Counted from the stretch's first letter, positions 1 through 8,498 are shown. The stretch: 15,462 nt of DNA from an uncultured Lysobacteraceae bacterium (GCA_946480825.1 CAMLLG010000085.1:1-15462), one strand, 5' to 3'. Made by a program: numbers and translations. The notes: a model not told the origin generated them from the sequence alone.

Positions 1-1886
1 TGTGGGGCGTGGACCCGGGCGTGGGCATCTACCTGGACGACGTCTACATCGCCCGCCCGCAGGGCGCGCTGCTGGACGTGTTCGACGTCGAGCGCATCGA
101 AGTGCTGCGCGGCCCGCAGGGCACGCTGTACGGCAAGAACACCGTCGGCGGCGCCATCAAGTACATCTCGCGCGGCCTGCCCACCGAAACCGAGGGCCGG
201 GCCGAACTGACCGTGGGCAACTACGGCCAGCTCGACGTGAAGGCCGCCATCGGCGGATCCTTCAACGAAGCCGACACCCTGCGCGGCCGCCTGTCCGTGG
301 CCAGCCTGCACCGCGACGGCTTCGGCGAGAACGTGGTCACCGGCCAGGACGTCAGCGACAAGGAGATCCTGGCCATGCGCGGCCAGCTCGGCGCCTACGT
401 CACCGAGGACTTCAACCTGCAGTTCGCCTTCGACTGGCTGGACGACCAGTCCGGCGTGCGCGGTGCCCGCATGCTGGCGCCGAACCGCTTCGCGCCCACC
501 TTCGCGCCGATGGACGACCGCTACGACGTGCGCAACGGCATGCCCAACGTCAACGACACCGAGATCAAGGGCATGTCCGCCACGGTCAACTGGCGCCCGA
601 ACGACAGCTGGGCGTTCAAGTACGTGGTCGCCCGCCGCGAATCCGACACCGAAACCAACATCGACTTCGACACCCTGCAGAACAAGATCGCCGACGTGAA
701 GGCGTTCTACACCGACGAGCAGACCTCGCACGAAGTGCAGGTCAACTACGACGGCGGCGGCCGCGCCCGCGGCGTGGTCGGCGTGTACAAGTTCGACGGC
801 CGCGCCGGCGGTCAGGTGCTGAACAACTTCTTCAACCTCGTGTTCGGCGACACCCAGGGCAACGTCTACACCGAAAGCGTCGCGCTGTACGCCGACTGGA
901 CCTTCGACATCACCGATCGCCTGAAGCTGGATGTCGGTGCGCGCTACACCGATGAAGACAAGCGCGCCGATGTGCTCAACCGCTTCTATACCGATGCGAC
1001 CTACACCACGCTGCGCCCGGTGGCGCCGATCGCCGCCGATTTCGACAAGTCCATCAACTTCAAGAACACCTCGCCGAAGATCTCGCTGGACTATCAGGTC
1101 AACGACGACATCATGGTCTACGGCCTCGCCAGCCGCGGCTTCAAGTCGGGCGGTTACAACATCCGCGCCCAGGCGACCGCGGTGCCGCGTTCGGCCGAAC
1201 CCTTCGACGACGAATCGGTGGACAGCTTCGAGGTCGGCAGCAAGATGTCGTTCCTCGACCAGCGCCTGTTCCTCAATCTGTCCGCGTTCCACAACAAGTA
1301 CAAGGACATCCAGCTGTCGGTCTTCACGTCCTACGACAGCAACGGCGATGGCGTCGACGACGCCTTCTTCGGCGACTTCACCAATGCCGGCGAAGGCACG
1401 GTCAACGGCCTCGAAGTCGAGTACCAGTGGCTGCCGAGCGCGAGCTGGCTGATCTCGGGCAACCTCGCTTGGCTCGACGCCAAGTACGACCGGTTCCTCT
1501 ACGCCGGCGTCGACATCGCGGACGAGCAGGAATTCACCAACGCGCCCGAGTTCTCCGGCGCGATCAACGTCGAGTACCGCGCCGATCTGGGCAGCATGGG
1601 CAGCCTGTCCGCGCGCGTCGGCTACAGCTATCAGGACGACGTGGTCGCCACCACCGAAATCGTCCGCAGCGGCGCGGTGCCGATCACCCAGGACGGTTAC
1701 GGCCTGATCAACGCCGGCGTGATCTGGAAGCCGAACAACGCCTGGACGGTGTCGCTGCAGGGCAGCAATCTCGCCGACGAGGATTACCTGACCACCGGCT
1801 ACAGCCTCAACGCCGCGCTCGGCGTGTTCACCGGTTTCTACGGCCCGCCGCGCCAGGTCACGATGACCGCCCGCTACGATTTCTGA
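1..1886 (+). CDS. TonB-dependent receptor, 5'-truncated by window edge
   Basis: Outer-membrane beta-barrel receptor that imports a ligand using TonB energy; the ligand cannot be read from the sequence. The frame is open from base 3 (first codon TGG), so the signal peptide, TonB box and first part of the plug lie outside the window. What remains is about 627 residues. The plug signature is near the visible N-terminus: GIYLDDVYIAR, then VERIEVLRGPQGTLYGKN and GGAIKYIS. The rest is barrel with alternating hydrophobic strands, a TonB receptor C-terminal region (GYGLINAGVIWKPN, then NLADEDYLTTGY) and a terminal Phe (TARYDF), the usual signal for outer-membrane assembly. A strong terminator follows 28 bp after the stop, so this is the last gene of its unit. 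An upstream GTG at base 9 is not a real start because the plug fold is already under way. Confidence 0.93.
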   Translation, partial: WGVDPGVGIYLDDVYIARPQGALLDVFDVERIEVLRGPQGTLYGKNTVGGAIKYISRGLPTETEGRAELTVGNYGQLDVKAAIGGSFNEADTLRGRLSVASLHRDGFGENVVTGQDVSDKEILAMRGQLGAYVTEDFNLQFAFDWLDDQSGVRGARMLAPNRFAPTFAPMDDRYDVRNGMPNVNDTEIKGMSATVNWRPNDSWAFKYVVARRESDTETNIDFDTLQNKIADVKAFYTDEQTSHEVQVNYDGGGRARGVVGVYKFDGRAGGQVLNNFFNLVFGDTQGNVYTESVALYADWTFDITDRLKLDVGARYTDEDKRADVLNRFYTDATYTTLRPVAPIAADFDKSINFKNTSPKISLDYQVNDDIMVYGLASRGFKSGGYNIRAQATAVPRSAEPFDDESVDSFEVGSKMSFLDQRLFLNLSAFHNKYKDIQLSVFTSYDSNGDGVDDAFFGDFTNAGEGTVNGLEVEYQWLPSASWLISGNLAWLDAKYDRFLYAGVDIADEQEFTNAPEFSGAINVEYRADLGSMGSLSARVGYSYQDDVVATTEIVRSGAVPITQDGYGLINAGVIWKPNNAWTVSLQGSNLADEDYLTTGYSLNAALGVFTGFYGPPRQVTMTARYDF

Positions 1887-1913
1887 TCGCGGCGCGAATC
1901 GATCCGGGCTGCG

Positions 1914-1946
1914 AAACAGCGGCGGACCCAGGTCCGCCGCTGTTTT
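1914..1946 (+). terminator. Rho-independent terminator after the TonB receptor
   Basis: A perfect 15-bp inverted repeat, left arm 1914-1928 and right arm 1931-1945, flanks a CA dinucleotide. The right arm ends in a TTTT run (1943-1946). It starts 28 bp after the receptor stop codon. The A-rich 5' foot (AAAC) pairs with the T-tract, so it may also work in reverse, though no minus-strand gene ends here. Confidence 0.88.
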
Positions 1947-2080
1947 CGTAGGAGCGCCGGCAGGCGCGACGCCCGCGTCGTTCTCGCTGCGACGATGTCC
2001 GTGATCAAAAATACCTTGATGGCGGATTGCGCGATGCCTGAAAGGATCCGGGCTTCGCGCCTTCCGGCGCTCCTGCGAAA
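1944..2080. repeat. Inverted pair of REP elements (REPIN-like)
   Basis: Two 32-bp copies in opposite orientation, 1944-1975 on the plus strand and 2049-2080 on the minus strand, are separated by 73 bp. Compared in the same orientation they differ at only three positions. Each holds the core GTAGGAGCGCC (GCAGGAGCGCC in the second copy) and a small hairpin, GCGCC/GGCGC in the first copy. This matches the REP class common in Pseudomonas, Stenotrophomonas and Xanthomonads, which is moved by RAYT transposases acting on paired units. No RAYT gene is in the window. The first copy overlaps the last bases of the terminator. The remaining bases up to 2206 hold only a possible weak -10 box (TATCCT, 2124-2129) for the next gene. 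Confidence 0.8.
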
Positions 2081-2206
2081 AGGCATGCGCCCGCACGCGC
2101 GATGCGCGGATGCCGATCTGCGATATCCTCGCGAATCGAGCGGGATCGAACGTCACGGGGACATGTCGCAGACCAGCATGCAGTTGGGGACAATGAGCGC
2201 CGCATC

Positions 2207-5200
2207 ATGCTGACGCCCGGTGGCGTCCTGCTGGCCGCGCTGCTGTGGCTCGGCGTCATGTTCGCGGTCGCGGTCTACGGCGAACGCCGGCCGCAGGTCT
2301 TCGCCCGGCGCTGGCCCGAGGTCTACGCGCTGTCGCTCGCGGTCTATTGCACCTCGTGGACGTTCTTCGGCACCGTCACCCAGGCCGCGCGCTACGGTTG
2401 GCCGCTGCCGCCGACCTTCGTCGGCACCATCCTGCTCTACGTCTTCGGCATCGGCCTGCTCATGCGCCTGGCGCGGCAGGTGCGCGAAAGCAACAGCACC
2501 TCCATTGCCGATTACGTCGCCAGCCGGCTCGGTCAGGACGGTTGGCTCGCGGCCGCGATCACCTTCGTCGCCGTTCTCGGCATCGTGCCGTACATCGCAT
2601 TGCAGCTGAAGGCGGTGGCGATGAGTTTCGCGCTGCTGGTGCGCGGCGATGCCGGGCAGGTGCCCGCGTGGCAGGACAGCGCGCTGTACGTCGCGCTGGC
2701 GATGGCCGCGTTCGCGATGCTGTTCGGCACCCGCAGCGCCAGCGCGGCCGAACACAATCGCGGCCTGGTCCTCGCGATGGCCTTCGAAGCGCTGCTGAAG
2801 CTCGGCGCGATGCTCGCGATCGGGCTGTTCGCGTTCTCGCTGCCGTCGGCGCCCTCGGCCGCCGAACTGCTGCGTCCGCAGGCCGGCGATCTGTCCGGCT
2901 TCGCGCCGCTGGTGCTGCTCGGCGTGCTGGCCATGTTCACCCTGCCGCATCAGTTCCATGTCGGCGCGGTGGAATGTCGCGATGAGCGCCACGTGCTGCG
3001 TGCGCGCTGGTTGTTCCCGGTGTATCTGCTGGTGATCGCGCTGCCGGTGCTGCCGCTGGCACGCGCGGGCGACGCGCTGCTCGCCGCGCAGGGCGTGCCC
3101 TCCGATCTCTACGTCCTGGCGCTGCCGTTGTCGCAGGGGCAGGAAGGGTTGGCGCTGCTCGCGTTCCTCGGCGGGCTCAGCGCGGGCACCGGCATGGTCA
3201 TCGTCAGCACCCTCACGCTGAGCCTGATGATCGGCAACCATTGGCTCACGCCGCTGTGGCTGCGCGGGGTGTGGGCGCCGCATCGGCCGGCACCGGCCGC
3301 GGCGTCCGGGCAGCCCGATCTGCGCCGCGCGGTGCTGATGCAGCGGCGCATCGGCATCCTCGCCATCGTGCTGCTGGCCTGGGGCTACAGCCGCCTGATC
3401 GCCGGCAACGATGCGCTGGCCGATGTCGGCGCGCTGTCGTTCTCGGCGCTGGGTGCGCTGGCGCCGGCGCTGGGCTTCGCGCTGTGGCGGCCTCAGACGC
3501 CGCCGCGCGCGGTGCTGCTGGGCATCGCCGCCGCGGTGGTGCTGTGGATCTGGCTGTTGCTGGTGCCGGTGCTGGTGGAAGCGCGCGGGCTCGACACGCG
3601 CTGGCTGCGCGAAGGTCCCGGCGGCTGGTCGTTGTTCGCGCCGGATGCCTTCTTCGGTTTGACCGGCTGGAGTCGCCTGGGCCGCGCGGTGGCGATGAGT
3701 CTGTTCGCCGGCGTGGTCACGACCTGGATCGCCTCCACCTGGGGCGCGGCCTGGTGGCAGGCGGGGCCGCGTCGCGCCGGCGCGCGCGGGCTCGCGCTCG
3801 AAACGCTGCGCGAAGCCGGTCGCCGTTTCCTGCCGCGCGAAACGGTCGAGGCCGCGCTGCTCGGCGCGCCGGCTTCCGGCGCGGTGCCGGCCCTGCAGGA
3901 AGCGCGGCTGGAGCGCGAACTCGCGGCGGTGCTGGGCTCGGCGTCGGCGCGTCTGCTGCTGGACGCGGCGCGCCGCGAGGCCGGACGCGATTTCGACACC
4001 GTCGCCGCGATCGTCGGCGAAGCCTCGCAGGATCTGCGCTTCAACCAGCGCCTGCTGGAAGCCGCGCTGGAGAACATGAGCCAGGGCATCAGCGTCGTCG
4101 ACCGCGAACTGCGCCTGGTGGCCTGGAACCGCCGTTATGCCGAACTGTTCGGTTATCCGGAGTCTTTATTGCGCGTGGGCGTGCCGGTCGCGGAGCTGGT
4201 GCGCTACAACCTGCGCCAGGGCTGGAACGCGTATTCGATCGAAGAGGAAGTCGACAAGCGCGTGCGCCACATGCAGGCCGGCACGCCGTACGTCAGCGAA
4301 CGCATCTTCCCCGATCAGGCGGTCGTCGAAATCCGCGGCAACCCGATGCCCGGCGGCGGTTTCGTCGCCACCTTCACCGACGTCACCGCGTTCCGCCGCG
4401 CCGAGGCCGAACTCATCCGCAGCAACGAGACCCTGGAGCAGCGCGTCGCCGATCGCACCGCGCGGCTGGACCAGGCGCGCGCCGATGCCGAGCGCGCCAA
4501 CGATGCCAAGAGCCGCTTCCTCGCCGCGATCGGCCACGATCTGCTGCAGCCGCTGCACGCGGCGCAGTTGTTCACCGATGCGCTGATCGAACAGTTGCCG
4601 GCCGACGCGCAGCGACGCACCGCGCAGCAGATCCGAGGGGCCCTGGATTCCACCGGCGATCTGCTCGCGGGTCTGCTCGACATGTCGCGGCTCGAAGCCG
4701 GCGGTCTGGTGCCGCAGCCGCGCGCCTTCCCGCTGGCCGATGTGTTGGAGCCGCTGGCGTCGGAATTCCGCGCGCTCGCCGCCGCGCGCGGCCTGCGCTT
4801 CCGCTATCGCGCCACCCGCGCGTGGGTGCACACCGATCCGCAGTTGCTGCGGCGCGTGCTGCAGAACTTCCTCGCCAACGCCGTGCGCTACACCGAACGC
4901 GGCGGTGTGCTGATCGGCGTGCGCCATGCGGCCGGGAGCCTGCGCATCGAAGTGCACGACACCGGCCCGGGCATTCCGGTGTCCCAGCAGCGCGCGATCT
5001 TCGAGGAGTTCCGGCGCGGCGAAGGGGCCGCGGGGCAGGGGCTCGGCTTGGGCCTGGCGATCGCCGACCGCATCGCGCGCCTGATCGATGCGCCACTGCG
5101 GCTGCGCAGCCGGATGGGCCGCGGCACCGCGTTCGCGCTGACGCTGCCGCGGGTCGCGGTGCCGTCGCGGCAGGACAGCATGCCGGCCGCGGCGGGCGGA

Positions 5201-5578
5201 CTCGAAGGTCTGCATGTGCTGATCGTCGACAACGACCCGCAGGCACTGGCCGCGCTGCGCGCGATCCTCGAAGGCTGGCAATGCCGGGTCGATGCGTTCG
5301 CGGACGGCGCCGCGGCCGAAGCGCTGCTTGCGGGCGGTGCGACACCGGCGCTGTGGCTGTTCGATTACCACTTGTGCGACGGCGACACCGGCGTGGCGCT
5401 GCAGGCGCGACTGGCGGCGCGTTTCGGTGCGCGACCAACGCTCATCCTCAGCGCCGACGACAGCGGCGACGTGCGCCGCATCGCGCTGGAGCACGGCCTC
5501 GGGTTGTTGCCGAAGCCGGTGAAGGCGCTGGCGCTGAAGTCGATGCTGCGGCGATTGTCGGCGGCGAGGACCGCGTAG
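2207..5578 (+). CDS. SSS-domain hybrid sensor histidine kinase/response regulator (NahK/ErcS-type kinase core)
   Basis: Membrane hybrid kinase of 1123 residues. Residues 1 to about 510 are a polytopic sodium:solute symporter-like domain (SIADYVASRLG, GIVPYIALQLKAV) as in CbrA-type kinases, able to sense or carry a solute. A PAS domain spans roughly 615-735 (ENMSQGISVVDRELRLVAWN), followed by a coiled coil, then the dimerisation domain with phospho-His777 in GHDLLQPLHAA. The ATPase domain shows the N box (LQNFLANAVRY), G1 (HDTGPGIP) and G2 (GLGLGLAIADR). A C-terminal receiver (about 1004-1120) has Asp1008, phospho-acceptor Asp1053 (FDYHL) and Lys1103 (PKPVK), so all phosphotransfer residues are present. 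The ATG at 2207 is chosen because the first transmembrane helix begins directly after it; the in-frame extension to 2102 is polar and unlike the family. The ribosome site is unclear: GGGGA lies 16 nt upstream. No cognate DNA-binding regulator is adjacent. Confidence 0.92.
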   Translation: MLTPGGVLLAALLWLGVMFAVAVYGERRPQVFARRWPEVYALSLAVYCTSWTFFGTVTQAARYGWPLPPTFVGTILLYVFGIGLLMRLARQVRESNSTSIADYVASRLGQDGWLAAAITFVAVLGIVPYIALQLKAVAMSFALLVRGDAGQVPAWQDSALYVALAMAAFAMLFGTRSASAAEHNRGLVLAMAFEALLKLGAMLAIGLFAFSLPSAPSAAELLRPQAGDLSGFAPLVLLGVLAMFTLPHQFHVGAVECRDERHVLRARWLFPVYLLVIALPVLPLARAGDALLAAQGVPSDLYVLALPLSQGQEGLALLAFLGGLSAGTGMVIVSTLTLSLMIGNHWLTPLWLRGVWAPHRPAPAAASGQPDLRRAVLMQRRIGILAIVLLAWGYSRLIAGNDALADVGALSFSALGALAPALGFALWRPQTPPRAVLLGIAAAVVLWIWLLLVPVLVEARGLDTRWLREGPGGWSLFAPDAFFGLTGWSRLGRAVAMSLFAGVVTTWIASTWGAAWWQAGPRRAGARGLALETLREAGRRFLPRETVEAALLGAPASGAVPALQEARLERELAAVLGSASARLLLDAARREAGRDFDTVAAIVGEASQDLRFNQRLLEAALENMSQGISVVDRELRLVAWNRRYAELFGYPESLLRVGVPVAELVRYNLRQGWNAYSIEEEVDKRVRHMQAGTPYVSERIFPDQAVVEIRGNPMPGGGFVATFTDVTAFRRAEAELIRSNETLEQRVADRTARLDQARADAERANDAKSRFLAAIGHDLLQPLHAAQLFTDALIEQLPADAQRRTAQQIRGALDSTGDLLAGLLDMSRLEAGGLVPQPRAFPLADVLEPLASEFRALAAARGLRFRYRATRAWVHTDPQLLRRVLQNFLANAVRYTERGGVLIGVRHAAGSLRIEVHDTGPGIPVSQQRAIFEEFRRGEGAAGQGLGLGLAIADRIARLIDAPLRLRSRMGRGTAFALTLPRVAVPSRQDSMPAAAGGLEGLHVLIVDNDPQALAALRAILEGWQCRVDAFADGAAAEALLAGGATPALWLFDYHLCDGDTGVALQARLAARFGARPTLILSADDSGDVRRIALEHGLGLLPKPVKALALKSMLRRLSAARTA

Positions 5579-5608
5579 CGTCGCGGTCCGGTGCGTCGGG
5601 CGGCAGCC

Positions 5609-5614
5609 TATAAT
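5609..5614 (+). promoter_or_regulatory. Consensus -10 box of the Nudix gene
   Basis: A perfect TATAAT lies 24 bp before the Nudix start codon. The -35 region at the normal spacing (about 5586-5591) does not resemble TTGACA, so the promoter relies on the -10 box or an activator. Predicted transcription begins near 5621, giving a leader of about 18 nt. Confidence 0.65.
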
Positions 5615-5638
5615 CGCGGCTTCGTACAGGATGTCGTC

Positions 5639-6127
5639 ATGCCCTACACCCCCATCGTCGCCACGCTCGGCTACGTGCTGTCGCCGGATCGCGAACAGGT
5701 CCTGCTGATCCACCGCAACGCGCGCCAGAACGACCAGCATCTGGGCAAATACAACGGCCTAGGCGGCAAGATCGAACCGGATGAAGACGTCGTCACCGGC
5801 ATGCGCCGCGAGATCTTCGAGGAGGCCGGCATCGAATGCACGGAACTCGCGCTGCGCGGCACCATCAGTTGGCCGGGTTTCGGCAAGCAGGGCGAAGACT
5901 GGCTGGGTTTCGTGTTCCTGATCACCCGTTTCCGTGGCGTGCCGTTCGCGACGAATCCCGAAGGCACGCTGGAATGGGTGCCGGTGTCCCGCATTCTCGA
6001 ATTGCCGCTGTGGGACGGCGACCGCCACTTCCTGCCGCTGGTGTTCGACGACGACCCGCGCGGCTTCCACGGCGTGATGCCGTATCGCGACGGCCGCATG
6101 GTGTCGTGGGCCTATTCGAGGATCTGA
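5639..6127 (+). CDS. Nudix hydrolase, 8-oxo-dGTP diphosphatase-like (MutT/NUDT1 type)
   Basis: Cytoplasmic pyrophosphohydrolase of 162 residues. The full Nudix signature runs from residue 43 to 65: Gly43, Glu49, then REIFEEAGI with Arg57, Glu58, Glu61 and Glu62, the Mg-binding and catalytic set. The overall pattern, with LLIHRNARQND near the start, NGLGGKIE before the box, a GEDWLGFVFLI strand after it and WDGDRHFLPLVF towards the end, resembles MTH1-like enzymes that clear oxidised dGTP, but substrate preference within Nudix proteins cannot be fixed from the motif. The ATG at 5639 is preferred over an upstream in-frame codon because the -10 box (5609-5614) lies between them and the protein then begins with the usual first strand. 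An AGG at 5628-5630 is a plausible ribosome site. The kinase gene ends 60 bp upstream. Confidence 0.9.
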   Translation: MPYTPIVATLGYVLSPDREQVLLIHRNARQNDQHLGKYNGLGGKIEPDEDVVTGMRREIFEEAGIECTELALRGTISWPGFGKQGEDWLGFVFLITRFRGVPFATNPEGTLEWVPVSRILELPLWDGDRHFLPLVFDDDPRGFHGVMPYRDGRMVSWAYSRI

Positions 6128-6200
6128 GCGGCGGGTCGGAGGTCGGTCCGTGCGGCGGCTCCGTGCGGACGATGCGCCGTCGGCAAGCGACGGAATCGAC

Positions 6201-6206
6201 TATTCT
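6201..6206 (+). promoter_or_regulatory. Candidate -10 box of the pilin-like gene
   Basis: TATTCT followed by CGCGG, the same context as the TATAATCGCGG box before the Nudix gene. It sits 45 bp before the ATG at 6252. No convincing -35 box is visible at 17-bp spacing. Confidence 0.45.
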
Positions 6207-6251
6207 CGCGGTCGCATTTCCCGCACATCGCATCTTTCGAAGCCCACCCGC

Positions 6252-6848
6252 ATGAAACAGTTCGTCCTCACCCTCGTCGCCGTGCTCGTCGGCGGTTTCC
6301 TGGCCCTGCTGGGCTACGACCAGTTCGTGGTCAAACCTCGCGAAGCCGAGGCGGCGCGGGCCGATGCCGCCGAGCGCGAAGCCGACCGCACCGCGGTCGC
6401 GCCCGATCTGGCGCAGGCGCGCGGCGAGGCGCAGAGCATCGCCGCCGAAGTCGAAGCCTCGCTGGAGCGCAGCGTCGAAAAGGCGCGCAGCGGTATGGAC
6501 GCGCAGGCCCGCGACATGGACCGGCGCGCGCTGCTCACCGATGCGGTGCAGCGGGCGACGATGTTCCGCGTGTCGCTGACCGAGTACTACCAGACCAATG
6601 GCCGCTGGCCGCAGGATGCCGACGAGGCCGGGCTGCCGTCCCCCGAGGAGATGCGCGGCGGCGCCGTGCGCACCGTGACCGTCGGTGCCCAGGGCGTGGT
6701 GATCATCGCGCTGGACGATACCTTCGGCGCCGGCAGCGAGATCCGGCTGCGGCCGCAGGTGAGCGATGCCGCCGGCATGGTCGATTGGCGCTGCGAAGTG
6801 AAGGGCGACGCCGCCCTGAAACAATCGCTGCCGCGCTGTCAGGGCTGA
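6252..6848 (+). CDS. Membrane-anchored protein with type IV pilin-like C-terminal domain
   Basis: 198 residues in three parts. Residues about 4-22 form one hydrophobic helix (FVLTLVAVLVGGFLALLGY). Residues about 28-95 are charged and Ala/Glu-rich, probably helical or coiled coil. The C-terminal part (about 98-198) reads like the globular domain of a type IV pilin: a helix end RVSLTEYYQTNGRWPQDADE, a middle beta region, and a terminal WRC...PRC pair (Cys181, Cys196) that would form the pilin D-loop disulfide. The prepilin peptidase site (GF-T-L-x-E) normally placed before the first helix is absent, so this is unlikely to be a polymerising pilin; it would be inner-membrane anchored and face the periplasm. 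Function is unknown. The ATG at 6252 is chosen for the Lys-plus-hydrophobic start. The gene converges on the PP2C phosphatase 66 bp downstream. Confidence 0.75.
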   Translation: MKQFVLTLVAVLVGGFLALLGYDQFVVKPREAEAARADAAEREADRTAVAPDLAQARGEAQSIAAEVEASLERSVEKARSGMDAQARDMDRRALLTDAVQRATMFRVSLTEYYQTNGRWPQDADEAGLPSPEEMRGGAVRTVTVGAQGVVIIALDDTFGAGSEIRLRPQVSDAAGMVDWRCEVKGDAALKQSLPRCQG

Positions 6849-6914
6849 CGGCGTCGACGATCCGGAACGATTGTCGGGCGAGTGCGGTGTCGTGGAACCG
6901 CGATCGTTGCGAGG

Positions 6915-7619
6915 TCAGTGCCGGCGCACCAGCACCACGGTGATGTTGTCCGAACCGCCGCCGTCGAGCGCCGCGGCCACCAGCCCGTCCACGCATTCCT
7001 GCGCGCTGCATTCGGTGTGACCCAGTACTTGCGAGATATTGCCGTCGTCCACCTCCTCGGTCAGCCCGTCGCTGCACAGCAACAGCTGCATGCCCGGGCG
7101 CAGTTCGCCCGACAGGGTTTCGACGTTGAGGTTCTGCGGATCGGTCACGCCCAGCGCCTGGGTCACCACGTTGCGGTGCGGGTGGGTCCGCGCCTGATCC
7201 ACGGTGATCGCGCCCTGCGAGATCAGTTCCTGCACGTAGCTGTGATCGTGCGACAACTGCGCGAGGTTGCCGTCGCGCCATAGATAGGCGCGGCTGTCGC
7301 CGACCCAGGCCACTTCGAAGCGGTTGCCGAGGATGCGCAGCGCCACCACGGTGGTGCCCATCGGCAGGGCGTCGCTGCGCTGGCGCGACGCGCGGATGAT
7401 TTCCTCGTCGGCGGTGCGGATCGCCTGCGCCAGCGACGTGCCCTGGCGGATCTCGCGGACGATGGTTTCGCGGGCGAGGGCGCTGGCGACTTCGCCGTAC
7501 TCGTGCCCGCCCATGCCGTCGGCGACCAGCCACAGCCCGAGGTCGCCGTCACCGTAATAGGTGTCCTCGTTCAGCTCGCGACGGAGCCCGGCGTGGGTCA
7601 GGTGACCGAATTCGATCAT
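6915..7619 (-). CDS. PP2C-family serine/threonine phosphatase (Stp1 type)
   Basis: Soluble metal-dependent phosphatase of 234 residues, the usual size for bacterial Stp1/PppA proteins. Motifs in order: RRELNEDTYY with Asp19; LVADGMGGHEYG with Asp34 and Gly35; VGDSRAYLW (Asp108); LLCSDGLTE (Asp184); and GGSDNITVV (Asp224). These supply the two-metal centre, so it should be active. It would remove phosphate from Ser/Thr substrates of a Hanks-type kinase, but no such kinase is in the window. The start at 7619 (MIEFGHLTHAG) gives the conserved family beginning; an upstream in-frame ATG at 7649 would add ten residues (MADSLPHGRC) and cannot be excluded, as neither start has a clear ribosome site. 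About 260 bp upstream, up to the tRNA, show no gene. Confidence 0.92.
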   Translation of the reverse strand: MIEFGHLTHAGLRRELNEDTYYGDGDLGLWLVADGMGGHEYGEVASALARETIVREIRQGTSLAQAIRTADEEIIRASRQRSDALPMGTTVVALRILGNRFEVAWVGDSRAYLWRDGNLAQLSHDHSYVQELISQGAITVDQARTHPHRNVVTQALGVTDPQNLNVETLSGELRPGMQLLLCSDGLTEEVDDGNISQVLGHTECSAQECVDGLVAAALDGGGSDNITVVLVRRH

Positions 7620-7824
7620 GCAGCGGCCATGGGGGAGAGAGTCAGCCATATTCGAAGGGGAGATACGCAAAGCGGGGATGAAACCGGACGCGGCCGGCGA
7701 AAGCAATGGTCCGATGGTTTCTCGATATCCGCGCAGGGCGATGCGCGTTCCGTGACGCGAGGCGGGAATACGGTGCCTGTCGTTGCCGTCCGCAGGATCG
7801 GTCGAACGAGCGCTCTCATCAGGT

Positions 7825-7968
<144 letters not shown>

Positions 7969-8015
7969 GAAGGGGCTTGCTGCGACAGGCATGGGCCCAT
8001 CGCTGCGGGGGCGCC

Positions 8016-8044
8016 ATCATACGAGGCCCGGCGTTCGCCGACAA
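8016..8044 (-). promoter_or_regulatory. Promoter of tRNA-Ser(CGA)
   Basis: On the minus strand TTGTCG (8044-8039) and TATGAT (8021-8016) are separated by exactly 17 bp, 48 bp before the tRNA 5' end. The same layout (TTGTCC, 17 bp, TAGAAT) precedes the other tRNA-Ser in this window, which supports both. Confidence 0.65.
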
Positions 8045-8087
8045 GGCGCGTACACTGGACATCCCGTCCGCAAGCCACCGTCACGCC

Positions 8088-8498
8088 ATGTCCGAAATCC
8101 TCGCGCCCGTGTCCTTCGGCGAACTGCTCGACAAGATCGCCATCCTCCAGATCAAGTCCGAGCGCATGACCGATCCGGTCAAGCTGACCAACGTCCGCAA
8201 CGAACTGACCGCGCTGGAGACCACGTGGAGCGCGCATCCCGCCGCCGCGCACGACATCGCCGGACTCCGCGCCGAGCTCAAGGCGGTGAACGAAAGGCTC
8301 TGGGTCATCGAGGACGACATCCGCCTCAAGGAAAAGGCCCAGGCGTTCGACGAAGAATTCGTCCGCCTCGCCCGCAGCGTGTATTTCGAGAACGACGAAC
8401 GCGCGCGGATCAAGAAGGACATCAATCTCGCGCTCGGCTCGGCCTACGTCGAAGAGAAGTCTTACCAGGACTATCGCGCAGGCCACGCTGCGCCCTGA
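8088..8498 (+). CDS. DUF6165 family protein
   Basis: 136-residue soluble protein with no signal peptide or membrane helix. It opens with EILAPVSFGELLDKIAILQI, which I recognise as the start of the DUF6165 family; a charged helical middle (about 40-90, ALETTW, LRAELKAVNERLWVIEDDI) could form a coiled coil, and the C-terminal part ends LALGSAYVEEKSYQDY. No catalytic motif is visible. From memory, members of this family often sit among glycosyltransferase and lipopolysaccharide genes, and here the heptosyltransferase and kdkA lie about 0.8-2.7 kb downstream, so a role connected with surface polysaccharide is a reasonable guess, not a demonstrated one. The ATG at 8088 is the family start; the ribosome site is weak. 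A TACACT at 8051-8056 could be its -10 box. Confidence 0.82.
   Translation: MSEILAPVSFGELLDKIAILQIKSERMTDPVKLTNVRNELTALETTWSAHPAAAHDIAGLRAELKAVNERLWVIEDDIRLKEKAQAFDEEFVRLARSVYFENDERARIKKDINLALGSAYVEEKSYQDYRAGHAAP

Noticed and set aside
2102..2206. Longer start for the hybrid kinase
   Set aside because: The extra 35 residues are polar, overlap probable promoter sequence and precede the first membrane helix without family resemblance.
3241..5613. 790-codon plus-strand frame inside the hybrid kinase
   Set aside because: Shifted shadow of the kinase gene; its translation is low-complexity Arg/Ala/Gly with no family signature.
4166..5740. 524-codon minus-strand frame opposite the kinase and Nudix genes
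   Set aside because: Gln/Arg/His-rich antisense shadow covering two well-supported plus-strand genes.
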